From: Pyrinomonadaceae bacterium
GTDB taxonomy: Bacteria > Acidobacteriota > Blastocatellia > Pyrinomonadales > Pyrinomonadaceae
DNA: 64,000 nucleotides
Reading direction: 5' to 3'
Assembly (NCBI GenBank): GCA_019694395.1
Contig: JAIBCC010000003.1
Location: 250,001-314,000, forward strand
Numbering within the stretch: the first letter of the stretch is position 1; each line of letters begins with the position of its first letter. The notes below the pieces were generated by a model. That model saw only the letters and a program-made list of their open reading frames with translations. It was not told the origin of the DNA and did not search any database. Both the position numbers and the translations under genes were made by a program. Below are positions 31,480-40,445 of the stretch, piece after piece.

Positions 31480-32376
31480 ATGAAGCTAGTTAATTTAATG
31501 CAAAAAACAGGTTTAGCGGTGTTAGGTTTTGCAGTGTTTTCGGTTACAGTTTTGGCTCAGGAAACTACACCGAATCCGTCTGCTTCACCTTCGCAAAAGC
31601 GTGAACGAGTGACCAAAACCGAAACAGCTAAAACTGAGACACAGCCAACATCTACTCCTGGAGAAGTGAAAACCGAGCCAACCGAAACAACAAAAACTGA
31701 AGCTGTTCCAACTGAAACTCCAGCCAAAACCGATGATAAGCAAAATGGACGGCAAGAAACTCTTTCCGAAGAAGAAGCTGCGATTCTGCCGTATCTTAAC
31801 AATTATCTGAAAGAGTATCATCTGGGACCGGAAGATGTGATTTCGGTTGATGTTTTCGGACAGCCGAATTATTCAAAAGCTGGAATTGTTATTCCGCCAA
31901 CTGCCAAAATATCTTATCAATTAATTCCGGGCGGAGTATTTGTCGGTGGAAAAACTACCGATCAGGTTGCAGCGGAAATCGCCAAAAAACTTGATGAATA
32001 CATTATTGACCCGCAAGTTACGGTTACGCTCGATAAAGTTGGTTCTGCCCAATTTGCTGTTTTAGGAAAAGTAGTAGCACCTGGAGTGCGAATTATGTCA
32101 AAGCGTTACAGTATTTATGATGCTGTTATCGAGTCAGGTGGTTTTGCGCCAAACGCTGATAAGAAACGGGTTTTATTGATTCGACACACTCCGCAAGGCG
32201 GTTTGTCGCAAACAGCGATTAATTTTGAAACTTTGCTAAATGGTAAAACCGAAATTCCATATCTTGTTCCGGGAGATCAGATTATTGTGCCGGAAAAGAA
32301 ATGGAGTCTTTCAAAACTTGGCGATATTCTAACCAGAGCAAGCGCATTTCGTATTCTTTTCGGAAGTCCGTTTTAA
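31480..32376 (+). CDS. Wza-type polysaccharide export protein
   Basis: 298 residues. Signal peptide ending TVLAQ (about 27), then a Thr/Pro/Glu-rich spacer (30-85), the Poly_export domain (GPEDVISVDVFGQPNYSKAG...) and an SLBB-like domain (GSAQFAVLGKVVAPGVRIM). It lacks a lipobox Cys, so it may be soluble or barrel-attached by other means. Forms the outer-membrane channel for the EPS. Last gene of the operon: a strong terminator follows 15 bp after the stop. Confidence 0.9.
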   Translation: MKLVNLMQKTGLAVLGFAVFSVTVLAQETTPNPSASPSQKRERVTKTETAKTETQPTSTPGEVKTEPTETTKTEAVPTETPAKTDDKQNGRQETLSEEEAAILPYLNNYLKEYHLGPEDVISVDVFGQPNYSKAGIVIPPTAKISYQLIPGGVFVGGKTTDQVAAEIAKKLDEYIIDPQVTVTLDKVGSAQFAVLGKVVAPGVRIMSKRYSIYDAVIESGGFAPNADKKRVLLIRHTPQGGLSQTAINFETLLNGKTEIPYLVPGDQIIVPEKKWSLSKLGDILTRASAFRILFGSPF

Positions 32377-32390
32377 GAAGTTTTAGATTT

Positions 32391-32437
32391 TAAGGTTGCG
32401 ATTTGCCATTAAAGAATCGGGAACGCAACCTTTTTTG
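32391..32437 (+). terminator. Terminator of the EPS operon
   Basis: AAGGTTGCG (32392-32400) pairs with CGCAACCTT (32424-32432) and is followed by a run of Ts to 32436. It ends only 9 bp before the next start codon. Confidence 0.85.
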
Positions 32438-32445
32438 GTGACAAA

Positions 32446-33474
32446 ATGAATTACTTTCGCCAACTATTTATTTTAATTCTTATTCCGCTGTGCTTTATTC
32501 CTATCAAAGCAGATTGGAAAAAATTAAAAGTAAATAGTTTTGCCTGGTTTCATTCGATTTATTTTGTTAATCAAAACAAAGGTTGGATCGTCGGCAGTCA
32601 AGGCGCATATCTTTACACAACTGATGGCGGCGCAACCTGGCGGCAAAAAGAAAAATTTACAAATGACACCATCCGCGATGTTTATTTTCCCGATGAACAA
32701 AATGGTTGGATTCTGTGTGAGCGGGACATTTACAACGTTGGGACGCTTTCACCTTCATACATTTTAAAAACCTCAAATGGCGGAGAAAGTTGGGATAAAG
32801 TCAATTTGGACGGCGACGGAAAAGAACGTCTGGTCAAAATCTTTTTCAGTAAAGACGGTTTCGGTTATGCAGTCGGTGAAGCCGGAACTTTCTTTGCTAT
32901 GCAGGAAGATAAAAACACCTGGAAAAAGATTAATTTATCAATTCGTTATTTATTGCTTGATGGTAGATTTTTTAGCCAGAAAAACGGTCTGATTGTCGGC
33001 GGCGGCGGTTCTGCGTATTTTACCGAAGATGGCGGAAATACCTGGAATCCGGCAAATTTTGTAAATAAATCAAACACCAAACTCAATGCGGTTTATTTCA
33101 TCAATCAAAACACTGGTTGGGCAGTCGGCGCGGAAGGAAAAATTTTTATGTCGCTCAATGGCGGCAAGCTCTGGCACGAACAAAAATCACCAATAAAAAC
33201 AGATTTGCTTGATGTTTTTTTTGTCAATACCAGCGAAGGCTGGGCGGTTGGTGACGAAGGCGTTTTGCTATATACGGCAACGGCGGGAAATATTTGGACT
33301 CCGATGCAATCTGTTGCAAAACATAAACTTGAGCGAATATTTTTCAATGGACAAACAGGCTGGATAGTTGGTTTTGGCGGAACGATTTTGAGCTACAATA
33401 AAAACTATAAAGAGACAAATCCGCCGAAAATTACTCCCGCTCTGCAAAAACGGACATATTCAGCTGCTTATTGA
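32446..33474 (+). CDS. YCF48-like (PSII assembly/BNR) beta-propeller protein
   Basis: 342 residues. Signal peptide ending PIKA (about 24). Seven-bladed propeller with repeated (G/N)KGWIVGSQG...T.DGG.TW motifs: NKGWIVG, DGGATWRQK, TGWAVGAEGKI, EGWAVGDEGVLLYT and TGWIVGFGGTIL. YCF48 relatives outside photosynthetic organisms are extracellular and common in EPS/exosortase loci. Its start lies immediately after the EPS terminator, so it either depends on read-through or has a promoter inside the hairpin region. Confidence 0.82.
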   Translation: MNYFRQLFILILIPLCFIPIKADWKKLKVNSFAWFHSIYFVNQNKGWIVGSQGAYLYTTDGGATWRQKEKFTNDTIRDVYFPDEQNGWILCERDIYNVGTLSPSYILKTSNGGESWDKVNLDGDGKERLVKIFFSKDGFGYAVGEAGTFFAMQEDKNTWKKINLSIRYLLLDGRFFSQKNGLIVGGGGSAYFTEDGGNTWNPANFVNKSNTKLNAVYFINQNTGWAVGAEGKIFMSLNGGKLWHEQKSPIKTDLLDVFFVNTSEGWAVGDEGVLLYTATAGNIWTPMQSVAKHKLERIFFNGQTGWIVGFGGTILSYNKNYKETNPPKITPALQKRTYSAAY

Positions 33475-33568
33475 AAATTTAGCTGTCTCAACTTGACAGC
33501 AGGGGTGATTTTTTCGTAATGTATCAGTTCGCCCTTTGAAAAAAGGCGCAGATTTTTGAAGAAATATT

Positions 33569-33644
33569 GGGCATATATGTCAATTGGTAGACAGCCTCCC
33601 TTACAAGGAGGAAGTTAGGGGTTCGAGTCCCTTTGTGCCCACCA
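33569..33644 (+). tRNA. tRNA-Val(UAC)
   Basis: 76 nt including encoded CCA. Acceptor GGGCATA pairs with TGTGCCC (one G-U pair), anticodon stem CCTCC/GGAGG with loop CTTACAA (anticodon TAC), and T arm GGTTCGAGT. Discriminator A. Confidence 0.97.
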
Positions 33645-33682
33645 ATTCGATATTTGATTTGGTATTTTCCAGATCACAACGC

Positions 33683-33759
33683 GGAGTCATAGTTCAGTTG
33701 GTTAGAACGCCAGCCTGTCACGTTGGAGGTCGCGGGTTCGAGCCCCGTTGACTCCGCCA
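33683..33759 (+). tRNA. tRNA-Asp(GUC)
   Basis: 77 nt including CCA. Acceptor GGAGTCA pairs with TGACTCC; anticodon loop CTGTCAC (anticodon GTC); T arm CGGGTTCGAGCCCCG; discriminator G. It lies 38 bp after tRNA-Val and is probably cotranscribed. Confidence 0.97.
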
Positions 33760-33770
33760 TTAAAATTTAT

Positions 33771-33810
33771 AAAAGCCGTTAGATTTTATTCTGACGGCTT
33801 TTTCGTTTTT
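33771..33810 (+). terminator. Terminator after the tRNA pair
   Basis: AAAAGCCGT (33771-33779) pairs with ACGGCTTTT (33794-33802), followed by TCGTTTTT. It overlaps the 3' end of the convergent gene and may act in both directions. Confidence 0.85.
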
Positions 33811-35788
33811 ATTGGTTTTCAATGATCTCGATGTAATCTTTTGTTACTACTGCGTCTTTAACTACTCCAAGTAATCCAAGCAGCTCCTCTAAAAGTTGTG
33901 CTTTATTATCTGCGTCTTTCCGGCTCCAGGTTCGGCTTTTGATTTCCAGAAAATAGCCCAGCGAAGGAATCGTTACTTTATCCAGATTTAAGTAAAAATC
34001 GGTTTCCTTATATTTTATCCGCCAGCGGAGACGGTCTTTTTCGATAGTTGCTTCAGATATGGGTTTGAAATATTCCCGGTAAAACCGTAGTGAATTTGTC
34101 GCCGGAGCCAGAAAACGACTGCGCGATAACAATTTTTCATCGCCAAATTCACCTTCGCGTTTTCGTCCGATCAGAGTCAAACGTGCGCGAGATTTGGTCG
34201 GTGCGCTTTTGGCATTTTCGATGTAATCGTCTTCACGATAACGCAAAATCCCTTGTTTTTCGTCTTCAAAAAAGAAATACGCATCGTGTTGGCGGTAGTG
34301 GCGTTCGTAGAGAATGTCAATATCATTTTCCATCAAACCGTCAATAATTGATTTCGGCTCGTCAATCTTGGCTTTGATCTGCACTTCAAATGACTCTTCT
34401 TCGGATGAACCGCCAAGCGCGATCAGTTTTGATAAAACAGATTCCTCGCGTTCGATCAAAAATGCGTCAATCTTTTTCGCAACTTCTCTCGCTTCAATTA
34501 ACAATTCATTTTCTTTCACCGTTAATAACTGCCGTTCGCGCATCAGCCATTTTCCATTGACCATAACATCGGTGACATCGGTTGATTTGGCGGCATAGAC
34601 GAGCTGTGAATAAACATTTTCGGGTGAACGTCTGAAAGATGGTGAATTATGAACCGGATTTATGTCAATCAAAATCAAATCGGCGCGGCGACCCGTCGTT
34701 AATGAGCCGGTGATGTCTCCGATATGAAGTGCGTTTGCTCCGAGTCTGGTTGCCATCAATAAAGCTTGTGATGCAGGCAAAGCGGTTGGATCGTTATTGA
34801 CTGCTTTGGCAATCAAGGCGGCAATCCGAATTTCTTCAAACATATCCAAATCGTTATTTGAAGCCGTTCCATCTGTTCCGATTCCGACATTTACTCCCGC
34901 ATCCAGCATTTTTACGATTGGCGCAAAACCCGAGGCGAGCTTTAAATTTGACGAAGGATTATGCGAAACTCCCGTTCCTGCGTGCTGCAAAGTGCGAATT
35001 TCGCCCATATCGAGATGAACACAATGTGCGGCAATCACTTTGGCTTCCAATAATCCGTGTTTTCTGACATAAGGAATGACGGGCATTCCTTCTTCGTTTC
35101 GCAGATTTTCGACTTCGAGGGCGGTTTCCGCCAAATGCGTATGGAGCGGAACATCAAATTCTATGGCTAATTCAGCCGTTTCACGCAAAATTTCGGGCGT
35201 GGTTGTATAAGGCGCGTGCGGTGCAATCGCCGGAACGATTAGCGGATGTCCTTTCCATTTAGCGATAAATTCACGGGCTTGCGCCATTGCGTCTTCATAC
35301 GAACTGGAATCCGGTGTTGGAAATTTAAGAATTGATTCGCCGCAAACGGCTCTTAATCCGACTTCGGCAGTAGCTTCGGCAATCGCATCTTCGTAAAAAT
35401 ACATATCGTTGAAGGTCGTGCAGCCGCTGCGAATTAGTTCGGCACAACCGATCAATGTTCCCAAACGGACATATTCCGGCGAAACAAATTCACGTTCAAC
35501 GGGAAACATATAGCCCTGCAACCAGACATCAAGCCGCAAATCATCGGCAATTCCGCGCAGTAAAGTCATCGGAATATGAGTGTGAGCGTTGATCAAACCG
35601 GGCATTAAAACTTTTCCCTGACAATCAAAAATCTCTTTGGCAGAAAATTCTTTTTTAATATCTTCCTCAGCTCCGACGGCAACTATGCTGTCTCCATTGA
35701 CCGCAACCGCACCGCGCTCGAATTGATTCATATTTTCGTCCATTGTCAGGACGAAAGCGTTGGTAAAAATTATGTCTATTGATTGCAT
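33809..35788 (-). CDS. MtaD-type amidohydrolase fused to a CYTH domain
   Basis: 659 residues. Residues 1-435 are a metal-dependent amidohydrolase of the MTA/SAH deaminase (MtaD/TrzN) family: HTHIPMTLLRG, HTHLAET, AHCVHL and GTDGTASNNDLDMFEE hold the metal ligands and the substrate Glu. Residues about 475-659 are a CYTH (class IV cyclase/triphosphatase) domain: E-x-Q-x-K at EVQIKAK in place of the usual ExExK, ILRYRED, RLTLIGRKREGEF, RWRIKYK and FLEIKSRTW. MtaD proteins are normally about 440 residues, so the C-terminal extension is a true fusion. Likely deaminates 5'-methylthioadenosine or S-adenosylhomocysteine; the CYTH role here is unknown. Confidence 0.88.
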   Translation of the reverse strand: MQSIDIIFTNAFVLTMDENMNQFERGAVAVNGDSIVAVGAEEDIKKEFSAKEIFDCQGKVLMPGLINAHTHIPMTLLRGIADDLRLDVWLQGYMFPVEREFVSPEYVRLGTLIGCAELIRSGCTTFNDMYFYEDAIAEATAEVGLRAVCGESILKFPTPDSSSYEDAMAQAREFIAKWKGHPLIVPAIAPHAPYTTTPEILRETAELAIEFDVPLHTHLAETALEVENLRNEEGMPVIPYVRKHGLLEAKVIAAHCVHLDMGEIRTLQHAGTGVSHNPSSNLKLASGFAPIVKMLDAGVNVGIGTDGTASNNDLDMFEEIRIAALIAKAVNNDPTALPASQALLMATRLGANALHIGDITGSLTTGRRADLILIDINPVHNSPSFRRSPENVYSQLVYAAKSTDVTDVMVNGKWLMRERQLLTVKENELLIEAREVAKKIDAFLIEREESVLSKLIALGGSSEEESFEVQIKAKIDEPKSIIDGLMENDIDILYERHYRQHDAYFFFEDEKQGILRYREDDYIENAKSAPTKSRARLTLIGRKREGEFGDEKLLSRSRFLAPATNSLRFYREYFKPISEATIEKDRLRWRIKYKETDFYLNLDKVTIPSLGYFLEIKSRTWSRKDADNKAQLLEELLGLLGVVKDAVVTKDYIEIIENQ

Positions 35789-35920
35789 TGATTTCCTCTA
35801 AATATTTTGACTGATAAGAATAAACTATTCTCTCAAAATCAGCGAATTATGAGCAGATTTTTTTCAAAAACAGGCTGATTTGAAATTTTCATTAAAGATA
35901 CTGATAATTTGTGGAGTAAT

Positions 35921-36502
35921 ATGCTCAAAAAAATCATTCAACATTTTATGGTTAATCAAGCAAAATTTTCCGCTAAACAAGCCATTAAAGCATTCCCCGA
36001 TTCACTACAAAAGGATATTTTATCGCTTTTTGACAAAATCTCTTTGCAAAATAATGACTACCATTCCGAAACCATTTTAATGATTTTACAAGGCAAAAGT
36101 TTAGAAATTCCTTATCGAATTTATTTTGAGGCAGAACACAATCACGAATTAACCCAAACAGAAAACTTGATTTTGAATTGCTTATTAACAAGACATCACA
36201 ACGGATTTATTCGCCAAAAATCTTTAGAATTGATTCTTTCTGCAAATGAAATCTGGATTATCCCATTCGTTTTTCAACTATTGGGTGAATATGTAATTCA
36301 GATATTGGAAGTAGTTAAAGAAATTTTAAGTGAAGAACTTCTGAGCAATTTCGTCAGATTTATCAAAGAAAATCCTTCATTTTTTGAAAAAACAGAACAA
36401 CGAATTATTAGTTATTGGAATTGTTATTATCGTGGAAAGTTTCCCAAAAAAGAGGATTATGTTGGATTCCAAATTTTAGAAGCAATAAAAACTCACAAAT
36501 AG
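35921..36502 (+). CDS. Hypothetical all-helical protein, 193 aa
   Basis: From the ATG at 35921 (GTGGAG upstream). No signal peptide. Mainly alpha-helical with amphipathic stretches (QAKFSAKQAIKAFPDSLQKD; FVFQLLGEYVIQILEVVKEIL), resembling HEAT-like or DUF proteins of unknown role. It is AT-rich compared with the neighbours. No family recognised and no operon partner; the 120 bp upstream holds no other obvious gene. Confidence 0.5.
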   Translation: MLKKIIQHFMVNQAKFSAKQAIKAFPDSLQKDILSLFDKISLQNNDYHSETILMILQGKSLEIPYRIYFEAEHNHELTQTENLILNCLLTRHHNGFIRQKSLELILSANEIWIIPFVFQLLGEYVIQILEVVKEILSEELLSNFVRFIKENPSFFEKTEQRIISYWNCYYRGKFPKKEDYVGFQILEAIKTHK

Positions 36503-36666
36503 ACTTCTCATAAAACTTTCGCAATTTTTTATCTCAATCTTTCGGCGGATGCCAACCGACTGCAACTCATTTTTTACGAATGCCCACGATTCTTTTTTAT
36601 TCAAATTCAGCTTATGCAAAATTGCTTGTATAACTCTTTTCAATAACAGCAAACCTTTTCAATTTA

Positions 36667-36715
36667 AAAATCACCCAAATTAGTGAGAAAAATAACATTT
36701 CAAAGGGTGATTCCA
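36667..36715. promoter_or_regulatory. Inverted repeat upstream of wrbA
   Basis: AATCACCC (about 36668) and GGGTGATT (about 36706) form an 8-bp perfect inverted repeat about 70 bp before the wrbA start. The rest of the 286-bp gap (36503-36788) shows no gene. Confidence 0.35.
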
Positions 36716-36788
36716 AATTATTTGTTTCACGATATTCTATTGAAATTGAAAAGTAGTTGAAAATATAGATTTTTTTGAGGAGAAAAAA

Positions 36789-37391
36789 ATGGCAAAAGTA
36801 GCAATTATTTATTACAGCCAAACGGGAACGACTCATCAGTTGGCAAAAGCAATTGAAGAAGGGGCAAAAAGTGCAGGAGCGGAAACCAGACTTTTGAAAG
36901 TTAAAGAAACTGCACCGGAAGAAGTTTTAGCGGCAAATCAAAATTGGAAACAACATCGGGAAGAAACGGCACATATCGCAGAGGCAACCAACGACGATTT
37001 GGAATGGGCGGACGCAATTATTTTCGGCACGCCGACCAGATACGGATTACCGTCTACTCAGCTTAAAAATTTTATTGACCAAACGGGCGGATTATGGGCA
37101 AAAGGTGCATTAGCTAATAAAATCGGCTCGGCTTTTACTTCGACCGGAACTGCTCACGGCGGTCAGGAGCAAACAATTTTGGCAATTAATACAGTTTTTT
37201 ATCATTGGAGTATGATAATCGTTTCACTGGGATATGCCGATCCAATTCAGTTTGCAGCCGGAAATCCTTATGGAACTTCATTTACTTCAAACAACGGTCA
37301 GCTTGACCCGGACGAAACCGCTTTGACGGCGGCTAAATTCCAAGGAAAGCGAGTCGCGGAAATCACGGCAAAATTTAAGGGAAACGAATAA
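36789..37391 (+). CDS. wrbA: NAD(P)H:quinone oxidoreductase WrbA
   Basis: 200 residues, the normal WrbA length. Flavodoxin-like FMN site YYSQTGTTHQLA at residues 8-19, GTPTRYGLPSTQLKNF around 80, and TSTGTAHGGQEQT in the FMN loop near 115. Two-electron reduction of quinones, avoiding semiquinone stress. TTGAGGAGAAAAAA precedes the ATG. Single gene ended by a terminator. Confidence 0.93.
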   Translation: MAKVAIIYYSQTGTTHQLAKAIEEGAKSAGAETRLLKVKETAPEEVLAANQNWKQHREETAHIAEATNDDLEWADAIIFGTPTRYGLPSTQLKNFIDQTGGLWAKGALANKIGSAFTSTGTAHGGQEQTILAINTVFYHWSMIIVSLGYADPIQFAAGNPYGTSFTSNNGQLDPDETALTAAKFQGKRVAEITAKFKGNE

Positions 37392-37428
37392 ACGTCAGAG
37401 TTTACAAATTTTATTTTTGCAGGTTTTC

Positions 37429-37478
37429 AAAAAGTCGTTAGAGTTAGTAATAATTCTGGCGGCTTTTTTCTTTTTTGC
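37429..37478 (+). terminator. Terminator after wrbA
   Basis: AAAAAGTCGTTAGA pairs with TCTGGCGGCTTTTTT (three G-U pairs) around a short A/T loop; the T-run follows. Confidence 0.7.
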
Positions 37479-37516
37479 GCCTTGTTAATCTCAATTTATT
37501 GAATAAAATATGAAAT

Positions 37517-39688
37517 ATGAAAAAGAACAATTTGTTTCGGATTTTATTGGCTCTAACTGTGTTTTTGGGTTTAAGCCCGATTTACGGTGCGAACAGCGAA
37601 TTAACACGTTGGGAGCAGCAGGCAAAAAATGTTTCGATTGTCCGCGATAACTGGGGAATCGCACATATTACCGGAAAAACGGATGCAGATGCAATCTTTG
37701 GAATGATCTACGCTCAGGCAGAAGATGATTTTAATCGCGTAGAAACAAATTATCTCAATTCAATGGGCAGATTGGCAGAAGCCGAAGGCGAATCAGCGAT
37801 CTACAAAGATTTGCGGATGAAAATCTTTATTCAGCCTGATGATTTGAAAAAGAAATTTACTGAGAGTCCGGCGTGGTTGCAAAAAATGATGACGGCTTGG
37901 GCGGATGGATTGAATTTTTATCTGGCGAAACATCCAGAAGTTAAACCGCGTGTTATCACCAAATTTGAACCTTGGATGGCGTTGTCATTTACCGAAGGCA
38001 GCATCGGCGGCGACATCGAATCGGTTGACATCAGAGGTTTAAGGAATTTTTACGGCAATGAACCCGTCGCAATTTTGAATGAATTTGATCCGCTTGCCGA
38101 ACCGACCGGCTCCAATGGAATTGCGATTTCTCCGAAAAATACCACGGACGGACACGCTTTATTGCTCATTAATCCGCACACTTCGTTCTTTTTCCGTTCC
38201 GAATTGCAAGTCACCAGCGGCGAAGGTCTCAATGCTTACGGTGCTGTGACTTGGGGACAAATCTTTATTTATCAAGGGTTTAATGAGCATCTCGGTTGGA
38301 TGCACACTTCGAGCGCGGTTGATATGATGGACGAATGGCGCGAAACCGTTATTAAAAAAGGTGATAAATATTTTTACAAATTCGGCAAAGAAGAAAGACC
38401 TGTGACGACCGAAACCATCAAAGTTCCGTATAAAACCGCGAGCGGAATGGCGGAAAAAAGTTTCACTCTTTACCGCACGCATCACGGTCCGGTTATTCGT
38501 AAGGATGAAGCAGGAAATTGGATCACGGTCGGGCTGATGAACAATCCCGTTACGGCTTTGCAGCAGTCCTATTTGCGAACCAAAGCGAAAAATTACAAAG
38601 AATATCGCCAAACCTTTGAACTGCATTCAAACTCTTCAAACAATACGCTTTACGCTGATGCGGACGGCAATATTGCATATTTTCACGCCAATTTTATTCC
38701 ACGCCGCAATCCGAAATTTGATTGGACAAAACCCGTTGACGGTAGTGACCCCGAAAGCGATTGGAAAGGTTTATTATCGTTTGATGAATCTCCGAATCTT
38801 TTCAATCCGGCAAGTGGTTGGGTTTATAACAGCAATAATTATCCGTGGTCTGCCGCCGGTTCGAGCAGTTTGAAGCAAAAAGATTTTCCGAAATATGTGG
38901 ACAATGGAGTTGAATCTGCACGCGGTTTGCATGCGATTCGGGTTTTGGAAAACCGGAAGGATTTCACGCTCGACAAATTACGCGAAGCGGCTTATGACAG
39001 CTATCTTCCGTGGTTTGAAAAGACGATTCCGGCATTGATTTCGGCTTGGGATAAATTGCCTACGAATGATCCTGCAAAAGCAAAATTAAAAGATCAAATT
39101 GAAACTTTGCGAAGCTGGAATTTGCGTTGGTCAACTGATTCGATAGCGACTTCGTTGGCAGTTTTTTGGGCAGTCGAAATTCTCCGCGCCGTTCCGCCAA
39201 CCGCCGGAGTTCCGATATACGAAAATGTTTTGGCAAAAGCGACTTCAATTCAAATTTTGGAATCTTTGGCAAAGGCTTCGGACAGACTGACTACGGATTT
39301 TGGCAAATGGCAAACTCCGTGGGGTGAAATCAATCGTTTTCAACGTTTGACGGGCGATATTGTTCATCCTTTCAACGATGCTGAGCCAAGCATTCCGGTT
39401 GGATTTACATCGGGAAACTGGGGTTCACTTGCTTCGTTCGGTGCCGCTCCGACTCGCAATACTAAAAAATGGTATGGCACGAGCGGAAACAGTTTTGTCG
39501 CAGTGGTCGAATTCGGTAAAAAAGTTCGAGCAAAAGCCGTCACAGCAGGCGGCGAAAGCGGTCATCCAGATTCTCCGCATTTTAATGACCAGGCACAGCG
39601 TTACAGCACCGGTGATTTGCGCGAAGTTTATTTTTATCCTGAGCAGTTAAAGGAACATACCAAAAAAACTTATAATCCTGGTAATTAG
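37517..39688 (+). CDS. Penicillin-acylase-family Ntn hydrolase
   Basis: 723 residues with signal peptide (ALTVFLGLSPIYGA, about 24). VSIVRDNWGIAHITGKTDADAIFGMIYAQAEDDF is the usual N-terminus of penicillin/AHL acylases. The autoprocessing point is TG-Ser199-NGIAIS, making Ser199 the new N-terminal nucleophile; HPHTSFFF-type INPHTSFF and NNTLYADADGNIAYFHAN follow. The periplasmic enzyme is cleaved into two chains. Substrate could be an acyl-homoserine lactone, beta-lactam or aculeacin-like amide; sequence does not decide. Isolated gene. Confidence 0.9.
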   Translation: MKKNNLFRILLALTVFLGLSPIYGANSELTRWEQQAKNVSIVRDNWGIAHITGKTDADAIFGMIYAQAEDDFNRVETNYLNSMGRLAEAEGESAIYKDLRMKIFIQPDDLKKKFTESPAWLQKMMTAWADGLNFYLAKHPEVKPRVITKFEPWMALSFTEGSIGGDIESVDIRGLRNFYGNEPVAILNEFDPLAEPTGSNGIAISPKNTTDGHALLLINPHTSFFFRSELQVTSGEGLNAYGAVTWGQIFIYQGFNEHLGWMHTSSAVDMMDEWRETVIKKGDKYFYKFGKEERPVTTETIKVPYKTASGMAEKSFTLYRTHHGPVIRKDEAGNWITVGLMNNPVTALQQSYLRTKAKNYKEYRQTFELHSNSSNNTLYADADGNIAYFHANFIPRRNPKFDWTKPVDGSDPESDWKGLLSFDESPNLFNPASGWVYNSNNYPWSAAGSSSLKQKDFPKYVDNGVESARGLHAIRVLENRKDFTLDKLREAAYDSYLPWFEKTIPALISAWDKLPTNDPAKAKLKDQIETLRSWNLRWSTDSIATSLAVFWAVEILRAVPPTAGVPIYENVLAKATSIQILESLAKASDRLTTDFGKWQTPWGEINRFQRLTGDIVHPFNDAEPSIPVGFTSGNWGSLASFGAAPTRNTKKWYGTSGNSFVAVVEFGKKVRAKAVTAGGESGHPDSPHFNDQAQRYSTGDLREVYFYPEQLKEHTKKTYNPGN

Positions 39689-39703
39689 AACGTCTGCAAA
39701 ATC

Positions 39704-39763
39704 AAAAAAGGCAAAGGTAGAATTCACTACTTTTGCCTTTTTACTTTTTACTTTTTACTTTTC
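39704..39763. repeat. Hairpin with heptamer arm between acylase and mglA
   Basis: AAAAAAGGCAAAGGTAG pairs with CTACTTTTGCCTTTTT (about 39727), and the right side continues as TTTTACT heptamers to the mglA stop codon. It may double as a terminator for the acylase gene (and, in reverse, mglA). Confidence 0.75.
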
Positions 39764-40348
39764 TTAGCCTTTTCGTAATTCAGTCAAAACTTGTTTTGCC
39801 ACTGCTTTGAGCGTATCAAAAACGCCGTCGCCTTTGGACGCAATAGCTTCGTAAACAGGTTCGCCTTTTCGGTTTAATTCGCCGGTTAATTCTTCGACCG
39901 AAATCACATTTGGCAAATCGCGTTTGTTTAATTGCAAAACGTAAGGAATTTGCAACAGATCGTAACCTTGCGATTTCAGATTTTCTTCCAGATTATAAAG
40001 CGATTCGATATTGGCATCCATTCGTTCTTCCTGAGAGTCTGCCACAAAAACAACGCCGTCAACGCCTTTCAAAATCAATTTGCGCGAAGCATCGTAATAG
40101 ACCTGACCGGGAACGGTATAAAGATGAAAACGGGTTTTGAAACCGCGCACGGTGCCTAATTCCAAAGGCATAAAGTCGAAAAACAGAGTCCGGTCGGTTT
40201 CTGTCGCCAAACTGATTAACTTTCCTTTAGCTTGCGGGGCGGTCGAATCATAAATATATTGCAAATTCGTGGTTTTTCCGCAAAGTCCGGGTCCGTAATA
40301 AACAATTTTGCAGTTAATTTCGCGTGAAGCGTAATTGATAAATGTCAT
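39764..40348 (-). CDS. mglA: MglA-type small Ras-like GTPase
   Basis: 194 residues. P-loop GPGLCGKTTNLQYIY (Cys where many have Gly), followed by a switch region ATETDRTLFFDFMPLELG and the motif TVPGQVYYDASRK; NKRD is the guanine-specificity motif, EAIASKG the G5 region. MglA sets front-rear polarity in Myxococcus; in other bacteria it acts with a roadblock GAP. The MglB gene lies 96 bp upstream on the same strand, a classic pair. Confidence 0.95.
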   Translation of the reverse strand: MTFINYASREINCKIVYYGPGLCGKTTNLQYIYDSTAPQAKGKLISLATETDRTLFFDFMPLELGTVRGFKTRFHLYTVPGQVYYDASRKLILKGVDGVVFVADSQEERMDANIESLYNLEENLKSQGYDLLQIPYVLQLNKRDLPNVISVEELTGELNRKGEPVYEAIASKGDGVFDTLKAVAKQVLTELRKG

Positions 40349-40358
40349 AAATTTATTG

Positions 40359-40445
40359 GCGATTTCAGATTTTTGATTTTGAATTACTAAAGAAAATCTT
40401 ATTTTTTCCTATTTAATCACAAATCGCAAATCTAAAATCTAAATT
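40359..40445. repeat. Inverted heptamer array between mglB and mglA
   Basis: GATTTCA/GATTTTT/GATTTTG on the left is mirrored by CACAAAT/CGCAAAT/CTAAAAT/CTAAATT on the right. Confidence 0.7.
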
